A stretch of DNA of 64,000 nt from JBDTSW01 sp963758845 (GTDB taxonomy: Bacteria > Actinomycetota > Thermoleophilia > Solirubrobacterales > 70-9): positions 2,170,001 to 2,234,000 of the forward strand of contig CAVWWX010000002.1 of NCBI GenBank assembly GCA_963758845.1, read 5' to 3'. Shown one piece after another: positions 1 to 9,425 of the stretch (the first letter of the stretch is position 1; each line of letters starts with the position of its first letter). The translations under genes and the position numbers were made by a program. Under the pieces are notes generated by a model. The model made no database searches. It had not been told where the DNA came from and saw nothing but the letters and a program-made list of their open reading frames with translations.

Positions 1-592
1 GCGTGTCGACGCTCAAGTCGCGCAGGTTGCGGTTGTTGATGCCCAGCACGTTCGCGCCGACCGCGAGGGCCCGGTCGAGCTCCTCCTCGTCGTGGACCTC
101 GACCAGGCAGTCCAGGTCCATCGTGGTGGCCTCGTGATGGAGCTCGGCCAACATGTCGTCGTCCAGGGCCGCCACGATCAGCAGGACCGCGTCGGCCCCG
201 TTCACGTAGGCCTCCGCGAGCTGGTAGGGGTCGACGATGAAGTCCTTGCGGAGGATGGGTAATCCGGACGCGGCTCGGGCCTCGCGCAGGTCGGCCAGCG
301 TCCCGTCGAAGTGGCGCTCGTCGGTGAGGATCGAGAGCGCGGCCGCCCCGCCGCGCTCGTAGCCGCGAACCACGTCCGCGACCGCGGCGTCGCCGCCGAT
401 CTCGCCGGCGCTCGGCGAGCGCCGCTTGAACTCGGCGATCAGCGAGAGGCCGGGGCGAACCAGGGCCTCGCTGAACGGGCGGGCGCCGCCGGCAGTCCCG
501 ATCTGGGCGTGCAGCTCGGCGATGGGCACCGCCTTGCGGCGGCGCCTCACGTCCTCTCTCGCTCCGGCGACCAGCTCTTCGAGCGTGCTCAT
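1..592 (-). CDS. trpC: Indole-3-glycerol phosphate synthase, 3' end beyond window
   Basis: TrpC closes the indole ring of tryptophan, converting CdRP to indole-3-glycerol phosphate in the cytoplasm. About 197 N-terminal residues are present; the C-terminus lies left of base 1. Visible TIM-barrel motifs are IAEFKRRSPSAG (about residues 41-52), the LRKDFIVDPYQ strand with its catalytic Lys, and GINNRNLRDLSVDT near the edge. The ATG at 592 overlaps the trpD stop by 4 nt (ATGA), so it is translationally coupled to trpD. It is the most distal trp gene seen of the hisIE-trpE-G-D-C run. Identification is firm; only the missing end limits it. Confidence 0.95.
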   Translation of the reverse strand, partial: MSTLEELVAGAREDVRRRRKAVPIAELHAQIGTAGGARPFSEALVRPGLSLIAEFKRRSPSAGEIGGDAAVADVVRGYERGGAAALSILTDERHFDGTLADLREARAASGLPILRKDFIVDPYQLAEAYVNGADAVLLIVAALDDDMLAELHHEATTMDLDCLVEVHDEEELDRALAVGANVLGINNRNLRDLSVDT

Positions 593-1619
593 CCGGCGGA
601 GAGGGTAGCCGTGGACTCGGCCAGGCGCAGGAGCACCTCGCGTGCCGCCCCCGAGTCGATGGCCTGCTGCGCGGCCTCGACCCCCTCGCCCAGCTCTCCG
701 GCAGCGCCGGCGGCCAGGATCGCGGCGCCGGCGTTGAGCACGACGACCTCGCGAGCCGGGCCCGGCTCGCCGTCGAGGATGCGGCGGACGACGGCGGCGT
801 TGTCCTCCGGGGAGCCGCCGGCGATCGACTCGAGGGCGCCGCCCTCGACGCCCAGCTCTTCCGGCCGGGCGAACCACTCGCGGGTGCCGCCGTCGACCAC
901 CTCGACGACGCGCGTCTCGCCCGCGATCGAGATCTCGTCGAGCCCGTCGGCGGCGCAGACCACCAGCGCGCGCTCACAACCCAGGCCGACGAGCGCCTCG
1001 GCGATGGTCTCCTGGTAGCGGCGATCCGAGACGCCCAGCAGCTGCCGCCTGGCGCCCGCCGGGTTTGTCAGCGGCCCCAGGAAGTTGAAGATCGTCCGTA
1101 CCGCGAGCTCCTTGCGGACTGGCACGACGTGCTTCATCGCCGCGTGATGGCGGGGGGCGAACATAAAGCCGAACCCGATCTCGTCGATGCAGCGCGCGAC
1201 CGCCTGCGGCTCGAGGTCGATCCGCACGTCCAGCGCCTCGAGCAGATCGGCCGAGCCCGAGCGGCTGGTGTTGGAGCGGTTGCCGTGCTTTGCGACCGCA
1301 CATCCCGCGCCCGCCGCGACCAGGGCGGCCGCGGTCGAGATGTTGAACGTCGACGGCCCGCCGCCGGTCCCGGCCGTATCCACCAGGTCGTCGCGACCCG
1401 CCTCGACCTCGGCGGCCAGGCGCCGCATCGTCCGCGCCAGGCCGACTAGCTCGGCCACGGTCTCGCCCTTCGAGCGCAGCGCGATCAGGAACGCGGCGGT
1501 CTGCACCTCGCTCGAACGGCCCTCCATGATCTCGTCCAGCACGGCCGTCGCGTGGTCGGCGGTCAGGTGGTCGCCGCTCGCGACCGCGTCGATGGCCCTG
1601 GTGACGATCTCGTTCGGCA

Positions 1620-1620
<1 letters not shown>
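589..1620 (-). CDS. trpD: Anthranilate phosphoribosyltransferase
   Basis: TrpD transfers phosphoribose from PRPP to anthranilate, the second step of tryptophan synthesis. The product is 343 residues, normal for the family. Diagnostic motifs are GTGGGPSTFNIST (PRPP-binding glycine loop), KHGNRSNTSRSGSADLLEALD, and the FAPRHHAAMKHVVPVR segment. The ATG at 1620 shares one base with the trpG stop (TGATG), so the pair is translationally coupled; a longer in-frame extension upstream is only trpG read out of frame. It is an independent protein, not a TrpGD fusion as in some enterics. Confidence 0.97.
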
Positions 1621-2198
<578 letters not shown>

Positions 2199-2250
2199 AC
2201 CCCAATCGCGCTTCGCCTGGAGGCACCGTTCCCTTGTACTGGCTCTGCGC

Positions 2251-3642
2251 TCAAGGCCACTCCGGCTGACCGGCTGCCAGCTCGACGGCGCGGAAGACCG
2301 CGGTCGCCTTGTTGACGCTCTCCCGGTACTCGTAGTCGGGCTGGGCGTCGGCGACGGTGCCCCCTCCGGCCTGCACGTGGATCCGCCCGTCCTTGACGAC
2401 GACCGTGCGGATGTGGATCGCCGTGTCGAGGTCGCCGTCGAACCCCAGGTATCCGATCGCGCCGCCGTATGAGCAGCGCTTGTGGGGCTCGAGCTCGTCG
2501 ATGATCTCCATCGCTCGCACCTTCGGGGCGCCCGAGAGCGTCCCGGCGGGCAGCGTGGCCCGAAGCGCCTCGATCGCGCTGACGTCGGGCCGAAGCGTCC
2601 CGGACACCTGGCTCACGATGTGGAGGACGTGCGAGTAGGTCTCGACGCCCATCATCTCGTCGACGCTGACCGAGCCGTACTCGCAGACCCGCCCCAGGTC
2701 GTTGCGGCCCAGGTCGACCAGCATCACGTGCTCGGCGCGCTCCTTGGGATCGGCCAAGAGGGCCTCGGCGTTGCGGCGGTCCTCCTCCTCGCTGGCGCCG
2801 CGGGGATAGGTGCCCGCGATCGGCCTGGTCTCGACGCGCCGGCCGGACACCTTGATCAGCGGCTCGGGCGAAGCGCCGGCCAGCTGGAAGTCCTCGAAGT
2901 CCAGGAAGTACATGTAGGGAGACGGGTTGACGGTCCGCAGGCCGCGGTAGATCGAGAACGCCTCGGCCGGGGCGGGTGCGCTGAACCGCTGCGAGGGCAC
3001 GACCTGGAAGGCGTCGCCGGCGTGGACGTACTCGACGATCCGGGAGACGTTGGCCTCGAAGTCCTCGCGGCTCATGTTCGACTCGAACTCCGGGGCGTCG
3101 GTGGCGGCGGCCGTGGCCCGGGGCACGGGCGCTCGCAACGCCGCCCTGGCCTCGGCGACCAGCTCCTGGGCATCGGCGTCCGACGCGAAGGGGAACGCGA
3201 TCACGCTGAGCTCGTGCTTGAGGTGGTCGAAGACGAGCATCAGCTCGCACACCATCAGGGCCATGTCGGGAAGGCCGAGCGGGTCGGGGTTCGGATCCGC
3301 GAGGCGCTCGACGGTGCGCACCAAGTCGTATCCGAAGAAGCCGACCGCCCCGGGCAGCGGCGGAAGCCCCTCCGGCGCGGTCACCTCGTAGGCGTCCACC
3401 AGCCCGGCGGCCACCCGGTAGGGGTCGCCGTCGTCGCCGAGCGACCAGCGCACCGAGCGCTCGGGCCTGAGGCCAAGGAAGGAATAGCGACCCAGGCGTC
3501 CCTGCTCGGCCGACTCCAGGAGGTAGGCAGGCCCCTCGAAGGCCTCGCGGAGCTTCAGAAACGCCGAGACCGGGGTCTCGCAGTCGTCGACGAAGCGATC
3601 GACCAGCGGCACCACGCCGCTGCGCTCAGCCGCGACGGCCAT
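2251..3642 (-). CDS. trpE: Anthranilate synthase component I
   Basis: TrpE (463 aa) converts chorismate plus ammonia to anthranilate and is the usual feedback target of tryptophan. The N-terminal regulatory domain includes LLESAEQGRLGRYSFLG; the C-terminal chorismate-binding domain carries RPIAGTYPRGASEEED, EHVMLVDLGRNDLGRV and GTLSGAPKVRAMEIIDELEP. The ATG at 3642 lies inside the end of hisIE (17-nt overlap), so expression is coupled to the histidine gene. No leader peptide rich in Trp codons or attenuator precedes it, which is expected since the promoter is upstream of hisIE. PabB is the alternative, but gene order supports TrpE. Confidence 0.96.
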   Translation of the reverse strand: MAVAAERSGVVPLVDRFVDDCETPVSAFLKLREAFEGPAYLLESAEQGRLGRYSFLGLRPERSVRWSLGDDGDPYRVAAGLVDAYEVTAPEGLPPLPGAVGFFGYDLVRTVERLADPNPDPLGLPDMALMVCELMLVFDHLKHELSVIAFPFASDADAQELVAEARAALRAPVPRATAAATDAPEFESNMSREDFEANVSRIVEYVHAGDAFQVVPSQRFSAPAPAEAFSIYRGLRTVNPSPYMYFLDFEDFQLAGASPEPLIKVSGRRVETRPIAGTYPRGASEEEDRRNAEALLADPKERAEHVMLVDLGRNDLGRVCEYGSVSVDEMMGVETYSHVLHIVSQVSGTLRPDVSAIEALRATLPAGTLSGAPKVRAMEIIDELEPHKRCSYGGAIGYLGFDGDLDTAIHIRTVVVKDGRIHVQAGGGTVADAQPDYEYRESVNKATAVFRAVELAAGQPEWP

Positions 3643-4246
3643 TGAGGGTCTCCAGAACCGCGCTCAGCGGCACCTCGCGGGATCGAAGCAGCACCTGGAG
3701 GTGGTAGAGGATGTCGGCGGCCTCCTCGGCGACCCGCTCGGCGGACTCGGACGCGGCGGCGCGGGCGACCTCCTCGGCCTCCTCTCGCACCTTCTCGCCA
3801 ATCCGGTCGGGATCGTCGAGGAGCCCGACGGTGTAGGAGCCCTCGGGCCGCTCGGTCGCGCGAGCGGCCAGGGTGCGCTCGAGCGCGGCGAGCGCCTCGT
3901 GGGCGGCGGGCTCCGGCGTCGAGGAGTCCTCGATGTCGCGGTGAAAGCACGAGCGCTCGCCGGTGTGACAGGCAGGTCCGGCCGGCTCGACCAAAGCGAC
4001 CAGCGCGTCGGCGTCGCAGTCGAAGCGCAGCTCGCGCAGCGCCATCGTGTTGCCCGAGGTCTGGCCCTTGCGCCAGAGCTCCTGGCGCGAGCGGCTGAAG
4101 AAGTGGACCTCGCCGAGCTCGCGGGTGAGGCGCAGGGCCTCCTCGTTCATGTAGGCCAGCGTCAGCACCTCGCCGGTCACCCAATCCTGGGCTACGCACG
4201 GCACCAGGCCTGCCTCGTCGAAGCGGATCTCGCTTTCGCCCGTCAT
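3626..4246 (-). CDS. hisIE: Bifunctional phosphoribosyl-AMP cyclohydrolase / phosphoribosyl-ATP pyrophosphatase
   Basis: This 206-residue fusion performs the second and third steps of histidine synthesis. The HisI domain (about 1-105) has NEEALRLT, SRSRQELWRKG and the zinc site in CHTGERSCFHRDI; the HisE domain (about 110-206) has GSYTVGLLDDPDRIGEKVREEAEEV and the EEAADILYHLQVLL helix. It heads a his-trp operon. The ATG at 4246 sits exactly 7 nt after a TAGACT hexamer, consistent with a leaderless transcript; longer in-frame starts would read through the divergent cydA promoter and are rejected. Coupling a his gene to trp genes is plausible because both use PRPP-derived chemistry. Confidence 0.95.
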   Translation of the reverse strand: MTGESEIRFDEAGLVPCVAQDWVTGEVLTLAYMNEEALRLTRELGEVHFFSRSRQELWRKGQTSGNTMALRELRFDCDADALVALVEPAGPACHTGERSCFHRDIEDSSTPEPAAHEALAALERTLAARATERPEGSYTVGLLDDPDRIGEKVREEAEEVARAAASESAERVAEEAADILYHLQVLLRSREVPLSAVLETLNGRRG

Positions 4247-4253
4247 TGCAGCC

Positions 4254-4259
4254 AGTCTA
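4254..4259 (-). promoter_or_regulatory. -10 element for hisIE-trp operon (leaderless type)
   Basis: TAGACT on the minus strand is followed by exactly seven bases and then the hisIE ATG. This TANNNT-N7-start arrangement recurs across the window. No convincing -35 box is visible. Divergent cydA starts only 67 bp away, so both promoters share this short gap. Confidence 0.6.
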
Positions 4260-4297
4260 GGGGCGGCTGCCGGCCCCTCCCGGGCCGCGGCGCTCAC

Positions 4298-4303
4298 TAC
4301 TCT
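4298..4303 (+). promoter_or_regulatory. Candidate -10 element for cydAB
   Basis: TACTCT lies 9 nt before the cydA ATG at 4313; no Shine-Dalgarno sequence separates them, so the transcript is probably leaderless or has a leader of only a few bases. Confidence 0.4.
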
Positions 4304-4312
4304 CTGCGATGG

Positions 4313-5696
4313 ATGATCGGCGACATCCTTCCCGTGGCTCAGGCGGTCGGGGCCGTCGATCAGCCGTACCTGCTCGAGGCGCGGCAGATGCAGGCACTGT
4401 CGCTGGGCGTCCACATCCCGCTGGTGTGCTTCGGGATCGCGTTCCCGGGGATGGTCCTGTTCACGGAGTGGCTTTACAACCGCACCGGCGACCCCGTCTA
4501 TCGCACGCTCGCCAAGCGGTGGTCGAAGGTGATGCTGATCCTGTTCGCGATCGGCGTCGTGACCGGGACCATCCTGTCCTTCGAGCTGGGGCTCCTGTGG
4601 CCGCGCTTCATGGAGCAGTGGGGCGAGGTATTCGGCTTCGCCTTCGCGATCGAGGGACTGTTCTTCTTCCTGGAGGCGATCTTTATCGCGATCTACGTGT
4701 ACGGCTGGGACCGCCTGTCGCCCCGGGCGCACTTCCTCAGCGGGCTACCGATCGTGATCTCCGGCGTGGGCGGCTCGTGCCGCCGTGATCGCCGTGAATG
4801 GCTGGATGAACAACCCGCAGGGATTCGACGTCGGGGCAAACGGCGAGGTGACCGAGGTGCGGCCGCTGGAGGCGCTCTTCAACGCGAACCTCTGGCACGA
4901 GGAGATCCACATGTACCTCGCCGGCCTGATCGTGGCCAGCGCCCTCGTCGCCTCGGTCTACGCGGTCGCCCACCTTCGAGGGCGCCGGGACCGCTACCAC
5001 CGGGCCGGGCTGGTGATCCCGCTGGCTGTGCTGGCGCTGGCGGCGCCGGCGCAGCTCGTGATCGGTGACTGGGCCGCGCGCACGGTCGCCGAGGAGCAGC
5101 CCGTGAAGCTGGCGGCGATGGAGGGCCTCGACGAGACCACCGAAGGGGCGGGCCTCACCATTGGTGGCGTGTACGTCGACGGGCGGGTCTACGCGGGGGT
5201 GACGATCCCGAAGCTGCTTTCCCTGCTCGCCTTCCACGGCCCGAACGCCACCGTCGAGGGACTCGACGCGGTGCCGGCCGACGACCGGCCCCCGGTGGCC
5301 TGGGTCCGAAACAGCTTCCAGGCGATGGTCGGGATCGGGACCGGGCTTGCGGCCCTCGCCGTCTGGTTCCTCTGGATGCGCTTGCGCCGGGGTTCGCTGC
5401 CGGTGACGAAATGGTTCTATCGCGCGGTCACCGTCGCCGGGCCGCTCTCGCTCGTCGCCCTGATCTCAGGCTGGATCGTGACCGAGGTCGGACGCCAGCC
5501 ATGGATCGTGTACGAGCTGATGCGAACCGAGGAGGCCGTCACCGGCGCCGAGGGCATCCCCGTCGGCTACGCCACGCTGGTGGCCGTGTACATCGGGCTG
5601 GCCTCGGTGGCGCTGTTCATGCTCCGGCGCCTGGCGCGGACGCCGCCGGAGGTCGAGGGGGCCGCCGGGACGCAGGGCGTGGAGGTGCTGCCCTAG
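4313..5696 (+). CDS. cydA: Cytochrome bd ubiquinol/menaquinol oxidase subunit I (one frameshift)
   Basis: Subunit I of the cytochrome bd terminal oxidase oxidises quinol and reduces O2 at the inner membrane using haems b558, b595 and d. If one base is restored the product is about 460 residues. Visible are ARQMQALSLGVHIPLVCFG (haem His in helix I), EGLFFFLEAIFIAIYVYGWDRL (conserved Glu pair), FQAMVGIGTG, and the hallmark GRQPW. Frame 1 runs to about 4780 and frame 2 resumes at IAVNGWMNNPQG; the shift lies in the run coding GVGGS..AAVIAVNGW. CydB follows after a one-codon junction. A consensus error is the simplest explanation because both halves are fully conserved. Confidence 0.9.
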
Positions 5697-6740
5697 ATGC
5701 TCGCCGACCTCGCTGTCGCAGTCCTGGTCGTGGCACTCGCCGCCTACGCGGTGCTGGGAGGCGCCGACTTCGGCGCCGGCTTCTGGGACCTGACGGCCGG
5801 TGGAGCCGAGCGCGGCGCGCGCCTTCGGGGCCTCGTGAAGCAGTCGATGGGGCCGGTGTGGGAGGCGAACCACGTGTGGCTGATCGTGGCGCTCGTCGTG
5901 ATGTGGACCTGCTTCCCGCGCGCGTTCGGGCCCCTGATGGAGACGCTCTACGTGCCGATCTTCCTGGCGGCGGTGGGGATCATCTTCCGCGGCGCCGCGT
6001 TCGCGCTGAGGGGCGAGGCGGCGACGATCGCCGAGGCACGCGTGCTGGGAGCGACGTTCGCGTTGTCATCGCTTCTGGTGCCCTTCTTCCTGGGCTGCAC
6101 GATCGGCGCGGTGGCGTCGGGGGCCGTGCCAGCCGGGGGCGATCCCGGCGATCCCATCGCCAGCTGGACCGGGGCGACGGCGCTCCTCACCGGCGTCCTC
6201 GCCGTGGCGACCAGCGCCTACATCGCCGCGATCTTCCTGGCGGCCGACTCGGTGCGGTTGGGCCTGGACGACCTCACCGAGGCGTTCCGCCGCCGCGCCC
6301 TTGGCGCCGCCATCGTCGCCGGCGGGCTCGCGATCGGGGGCCTCGCCGTGATCGAGGCCGACGCGCGCGACCTCTTCGACGGCCTGACGGCCGGCGCCGG
6401 CCTGGCGATGGTGATCGCGTCGGCCCTGACGGGCGCCGTGACGCTGTGGCTCGTGTGGGCCCGGCGCTTCGAGACCGCTCGGTACACCGCCGCCGCGGCC
6501 GTCACGACGGTGCTCGCCGGACTGGCCCTGGCTCAGCGCCCGGACTTCCTGCCGGGCCAGCTCACCTTCGAGGAGGCGGCGGCCGGCGACGCGACGATGA
6601 TCGCCACCTTGATCGCGGTCGCCCTGGCGCTCGCGGTGATCATCCCGTCGCTGGCATACCTGTTCCGGCTGAAGCTGCAGGGGAAGCTGGGCGACGAGTT
6701 CCACCCGATCGGGTCGAGCGACACGGAGGCCGGGCAATGA
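5697..6740 (+). CDS. cydB: Cytochrome bd oxidase subunit II
   Basis: CydB (347 aa) is the structural partner of CydA in the bd oxidase. It opens with LAAYAVLGGADFGAGFWDL, the family hallmark, followed by PVWEANHVWLIVALVVMWTCFPRAFG and about eight hydrophobic helices to the C-terminus. It begins immediately after the cydA stop and ends overlapping the next small gene by 4 nt (ATGA), so all three are one transcript. No cydC/cydD transporter genes occur in the window. Confidence 0.96.
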   Translation: MLADLAVAVLVVALAAYAVLGGADFGAGFWDLTAGGAERGARLRGLVKQSMGPVWEANHVWLIVALVVMWTCFPRAFGPLMETLYVPIFLAAVGIIFRGAAFALRGEAATIAEARVLGATFALSSLLVPFFLGCTIGAVASGAVPAGGDPGDPIASWTGATALLTGVLAVATSAYIAAIFLAADSVRLGLDDLTEAFRRRALGAAIVAGGLAIGGLAVIEADARDLFDGLTAGAGLAMVIASALTGAVTLWLVWARRFETARYTAAAAVTTVLAGLALAQRPDFLPGQLTFEEAAAGDATMIATLIAVALALAVIIPSLAYLFRLKLQGKLGDEFHPIGSSDTEAGQ

Positions 6741-6919
6741 GCGGGGAGCGACTTCCCCGGGCGGCGGCCGCCTGCTTCGTCCTAGGCTGCCTGTTGGTGC
6801 TGGTGATCGATGCGGGCATCGCCCGGATCGTCGGCGTGCCGCTGATCTTCGTCGGGATCGCGCTGGGCGTGGCCGCGATCGCCTCGCCCGAGTTCCTCGA
6901 GGGCGACCGGGAGCGCTGA
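6737..6919 (+). CDS. Small membrane protein co-transcribed with cydAB
   Basis: Sixty residues, coupled to cydB by an ATGA overlap. The sequence has two hydrophobic stretches, about residues 9-27 (AAAACFVLGCLLVLVIDAG) and 32-50 (IVGVPLIFVGIALGVAAIA), and a short acidic/basic tail. Known bd oxidases carry small accessory subunits (CydX, CydS) of one helix; this one is longer with two helices and shares no recognisable CydX motif, so an accessory-subunit role is only a positional inference. The gene's 3' half lies opposite the end of a minus-strand reading frame. Confidence 0.75.
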   Translation: MSGERLPRAAAACFVLGCLLVLVIDAGIARIVGVPLIFVGIALGVAAIASPEFLEGDRER

Positions 6920-7117
6920 GGCGCCGGGGTCATGGGTGAGCGGGTAGGCGAAGGCGGCGACGCCGGCCGCGACCGCCGGGACGAGCGTGGACTCCAGGGC
7001 GATCCCCTCCGCGCCCGGGCCGAACACTGCCTCGCTGCCGAGGAACCCGACGAAGAAGACGCCGACCCCACCCCACACCGACGCGAGGAAACCGGAGCCG
7101 TTGAGCTTCCTGTCCAT
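6782..7117 (-). CDS. Putative small membrane protein, 3' half antisense to preceding gene
   Basis: A 111-residue frame starting at ATG 7117, preceded by TACGGT and 8 nt, matching the leaderless pattern used here. The first 65 residues look like a real membrane protein (ASVWGGVGVFFVGFLGSEA; TLVPAVAAGVAAFAYPLT). From about 6919 downward the frame runs antisense to the cydB-linked gene and becomes a low-complexity, His/Asp/Gln-rich tail typical of a shadow frame. Either the natural stop was lost to a frameshift near 6920-6950 or the overlap is genuine. Function unknown. Confidence 0.5.
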   Translation of the reverse strand: MDRKLNGSGFLASVWGGVGVFFVGFLGSEAVFGPGAEGIALESTLVPAVAAGVAAFAYPLTHDPGASALPVALEELGRGDRGHAQRDPDEDQRHADDPGDARIDHQHQQAA

Positions 7118-7199
7118 CGACCCCGACCGTAGGGCCACGGGGCCGCTCAGTGGTTAATCGGGTGTTTCCGCGACGCCACTAGCCCACTTTGTCGGACTC

Positions 7200-8108
7200 C
7201 TACTCGATCCCCAGCCGGTCCAATAGCCCGTCGTCGCGGCGCCAGCGCTCGCGGACCCGGACCTCCAGGTCCAGGAAGACCTGGCCGCCCAGCTCCGCCT
7301 CGAGCTCACGGCGGGCCGCGGTCCCGATCTCGCGGACCATCCGCCCGCCCTTGCCGATCAGGATCCCCTTCTGCGACTCGTTCTCGACCCAGATCTGGGC
7401 GGTCACCTCCTGGAGGCCGTCGTCGCGCTCGGCGACCTCGTCGATCACGACCTCGACCGCGTGCGGCACCTCCTCGCGGGTGCGGCGCAGGACCTGCTCG
7501 CGGATGAGCTCGGCCAGGTGGAGCTCGCTGGGCCGGTCGGTGAGCTCGTCGGCCGGGTAGAGCGGCGGGCCCTCGGGGAGGAGCTCGCCCAACCGCCCGA
7601 CGAGCGCCTCCAGGCCCTCGCCGGTCCGGGCGCTCACCGGGAAGACCTCGTCGACGGCCGCGAGCTCGCCGACCGCGGCGAGGACGACGGTGGTGTCCGC
7701 CGGCCCGAGCCGGTCGATCTTGTTCACGGCGCAGATCACGGGGGCACCGGCGTCCTCGCGAGCCCGTGCGCCCAGGATCGCGTTGGCGATGAAGCGGTCT
7801 CCGGGTCCCACGCCCTGCTCGGCGTTGACCACGAAGAGGACGGCGTCGGCCTCGGCCAGCTCGTGCTCGACCCGTCGCTGCATGCGCTGGGTCAGGCGGT
7901 CGCGTGGCCGCTGCACCCCCGGCAGGTCGATCAGCACCATCTGCCAGCCCGCCTCGGGGTCGGTTGCGATCCCGCGGGCGGCGCGGCGCGTGGTCTGGGG
8001 GCGGTCGGAGACGATCGCGACCTTGGCGCCGACGATCGCGTTGACCAGGGTCGACTTGCCCACGTTGGGGCGGCCGGCGAGCCCGACGAACCCCGACCGC
8101 AGCGTCAC
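7200..8108 (-). CDS. era: GTPase Era, ribosome assembly factor
   Basis: Era (302 aa) is a GTPase that binds the 3' end of 16S rRNA and helps 30S maturation. The G domain opens GFVGLAGRPNVGKSTLVNAIVG (G1), with LIDLPGVQ (G3) and AVNKID (G4); the C-terminal KH domain shows IWVENESQKGILIGKGGRMVREIG. It starts at GTG 8108, overlapping the ybeY stop by 4 nt (GTGA). It ends the yqeY-phoH-ybeY-era operon; ybeY-era is a widely conserved RNA-maturation pairing. Confidence 0.97.
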   Translation of the reverse strand: MTLRSGFVGLAGRPNVGKSTLVNAIVGAKVAIVSDRPQTTRRAARGIATDPEAGWQMVLIDLPGVQRPRDRLTQRMQRRVEHELAEADAVLFVVNAEQGVGPGDRFIANAILGARAREDAGAPVICAVNKIDRLGPADTTVVLAAVGELAAVDEVFPVSARTGEGLEALVGRLGELLPEGPPLYPADELTDRPSELHLAELIREQVLRRTREEVPHAVEVVIDEVAERDDGLQEVTAQIWVENESQKGILIGKGGRMVREIGTAARRELEAELGGQVFLDLEVRVRERWRRDDGLLDRLGIE

Positions 8109-8467
8109 GCGAGCTCCCTCATCGCGCGGGCCTGGAGCTCGAGCATCTCGCCCGAGTCCTGCTCGTGGTCGTACCCGCAGAGGTGAAGCACGCCGTGAAC
8201 GGTCGCCGCGGCGACATCCTCGGTGTGCTCGGGGCAGATCACGACATCGCCGAGCTCGCGCGGGCCCGAGACCTCGCCGGCGCCGTCGATCGGGAACGAC
8301 AGGACGTCGGTCGGCTCATCCTTGCCCCTGTGTTCTCGGTTCAGCTCTGTGATCCGGGCCTCGCCAACGAGCTCGACCGAGAGATGGCCGTCGCCCACCT
8401 CGGCCGCGCGCAAAGCCGAGGAGACCGCGTCACGCAGGTCGCCCGGCACGTCGGCGAGGTCGATCAA
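8105..8467 (-). CDS. ybeY: Endoribonuclease YbeY, rRNA maturation
   Basis: YbeY (120 aa) is a zinc-dependent RNase needed for 16S rRNA 3' end processing and ribosome quality control. Its zinc triad lies in HGVLHLCGYDHEQ, and the GKDEPTDVLSFP segment is also diagnostic. The start is a TTG at 8467 overlapping the phoH stop (TTGA), typical of the tight coupling here; no ATG or GTG fits better. It is slightly shorter than the usual 150 residues, lacking some N-terminal sequence. Confidence 0.95.
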   Translation of the reverse strand: MIDLADVPGDLRDAVSSALRAAEVGDGHLSVELVGEARITELNREHRGKDEPTDVLSFPIDGAGEVSGPRELGDVVICPEHTEDVAAATVHGVLHLCGYDHEQDSGEMLELQARAMRELA

Positions 8468-9420
8468 GGCTTGGGGCCGTCGCGCTCCGCGTACTCGCCG
8501 TATGCGGCGACGATCCGCTGCACGAGCTCGTGGCGCACGACATCGTCGGCGCCGAAGCGAACGAAGCTGATGTCGGCGACCTTGGCGAGGATCTCGCCGA
8601 CGACGATCAGGCCCGAGCGCTGGTCGCGCGGCAGGTCGATCTGAGTGATGTCCCCGGTGACCACCATGCGCGAGCCGAAGCCCAGGCGGGTCAGGAACAT
8701 CTTCATCTGCTCCGGGGTGGTGTTCTGGGCCTCGTCGAGGATCACGAAGGCGTCATTGATCGAGCGGCCCCGCATGAAGGCCAGGGGCGCAACCTCGATC
8801 ACGTCGCGCTCAAGGTAGGTGGCGACCCGCTCGGGGTCGAGCATGTCGTAGAGGGCGTCGAAGAGCGGGCGGAGGTAGGGGTCGACCTTGGCCTGGATGT
8901 CGCCGGGGAGGAAGCCGAGGCGCTCGCCGGCCTCGACGGCGGGGCGGGTGAGGATGATCCGGCTGACGTTGCGCGACTCGAGCGCGGCGACCGCCGACGC
9001 GACGGCGAGGAACGTCTTGCCGGTGCCGGCCGGACCGATCCCGAAGGTGATCGTGTGGTTTCGGATCGAGTCGACGTAGGCCTTCTGGTTGACGGTCTTC
9101 GGCGCCACCTTCGTCGCGCGGTGGCTCCAGATGGTGTCCTCGAGGATCTCGGCGGGCTTCGCCTCGTTGTCGACAGCGCCGCTCACCACGTCCACGGTCG
9201 TAGGGGCGATCTCGTGGCCACGCTCGACCAACCCGACCAGCTCGTCGACGATGGTCGCAGCGTCGCGCACGTCGGCCGCCTCCCCGTCGAGCGTCAGCAC
9301 GTTGCCGCGCAGGAAGACGTCGCAGCCCAGGCGGTCCTCGAGCTCGCGCAGCACCGCGTCCTCGGAGCCGGCCAGCTCAGCCGCGGTCTCGTTGTCCAGC
9401 GTCAGCTGCCTGCGGGCCAA
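8464..9420 (-). CDS. phoH: PhoH-like ATPase
   Basis: This 318-residue PhoH-family P-loop protein has Walker A GPAGTGKTFLA (about 140-150), VEAGERLGFLPGDI, and Walker B FVILDEAQN; an N-terminal KH-like region (about 10-80) precedes the ATPase. PhoH proteins are linked with YbeY and Era in many genomes and are believed to act in RNA metabolism; exact activity is unknown. The frame opens with TTG at 9420, five bases past the yqeY stop, and no earlier start exists in frame. Confidence 0.92.
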   Translation of the reverse strand: MARRQLTLDNETAAELAGSEDAVLRELEDRLGCDVFLRGNVLTLDGEAADVRDAATIVDELVGLVERGHEIAPTTVDVVSGAVDNEAKPAEILEDTIWSHRATKVAPKTVNQKAYVDSIRNHTITFGIGPAGTGKTFLAVASAVAALESRNVSRIILTRPAVEAGERLGFLPGDIQAKVDPYLRPLFDALYDMLDPERVATYLERDVIEVAPLAFMRGRSINDAFVILDEAQNTTPEQMKMFLTRLGFGSRMVVTGDITQIDLPRDQRSGLIVVGEILAKVADISFVRFGADDVVRHELVQRIVAAYGEYAERDGPKP

Positions 9421-9425
9421 GAGCT

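Noticed and set aside
2199..2250. Trp attenuator or leader between trpE and trpG
   Set aside because: The 52-bp gap has no Trp-codon-rich leader or terminator; operon control is more likely upstream of hisIE.
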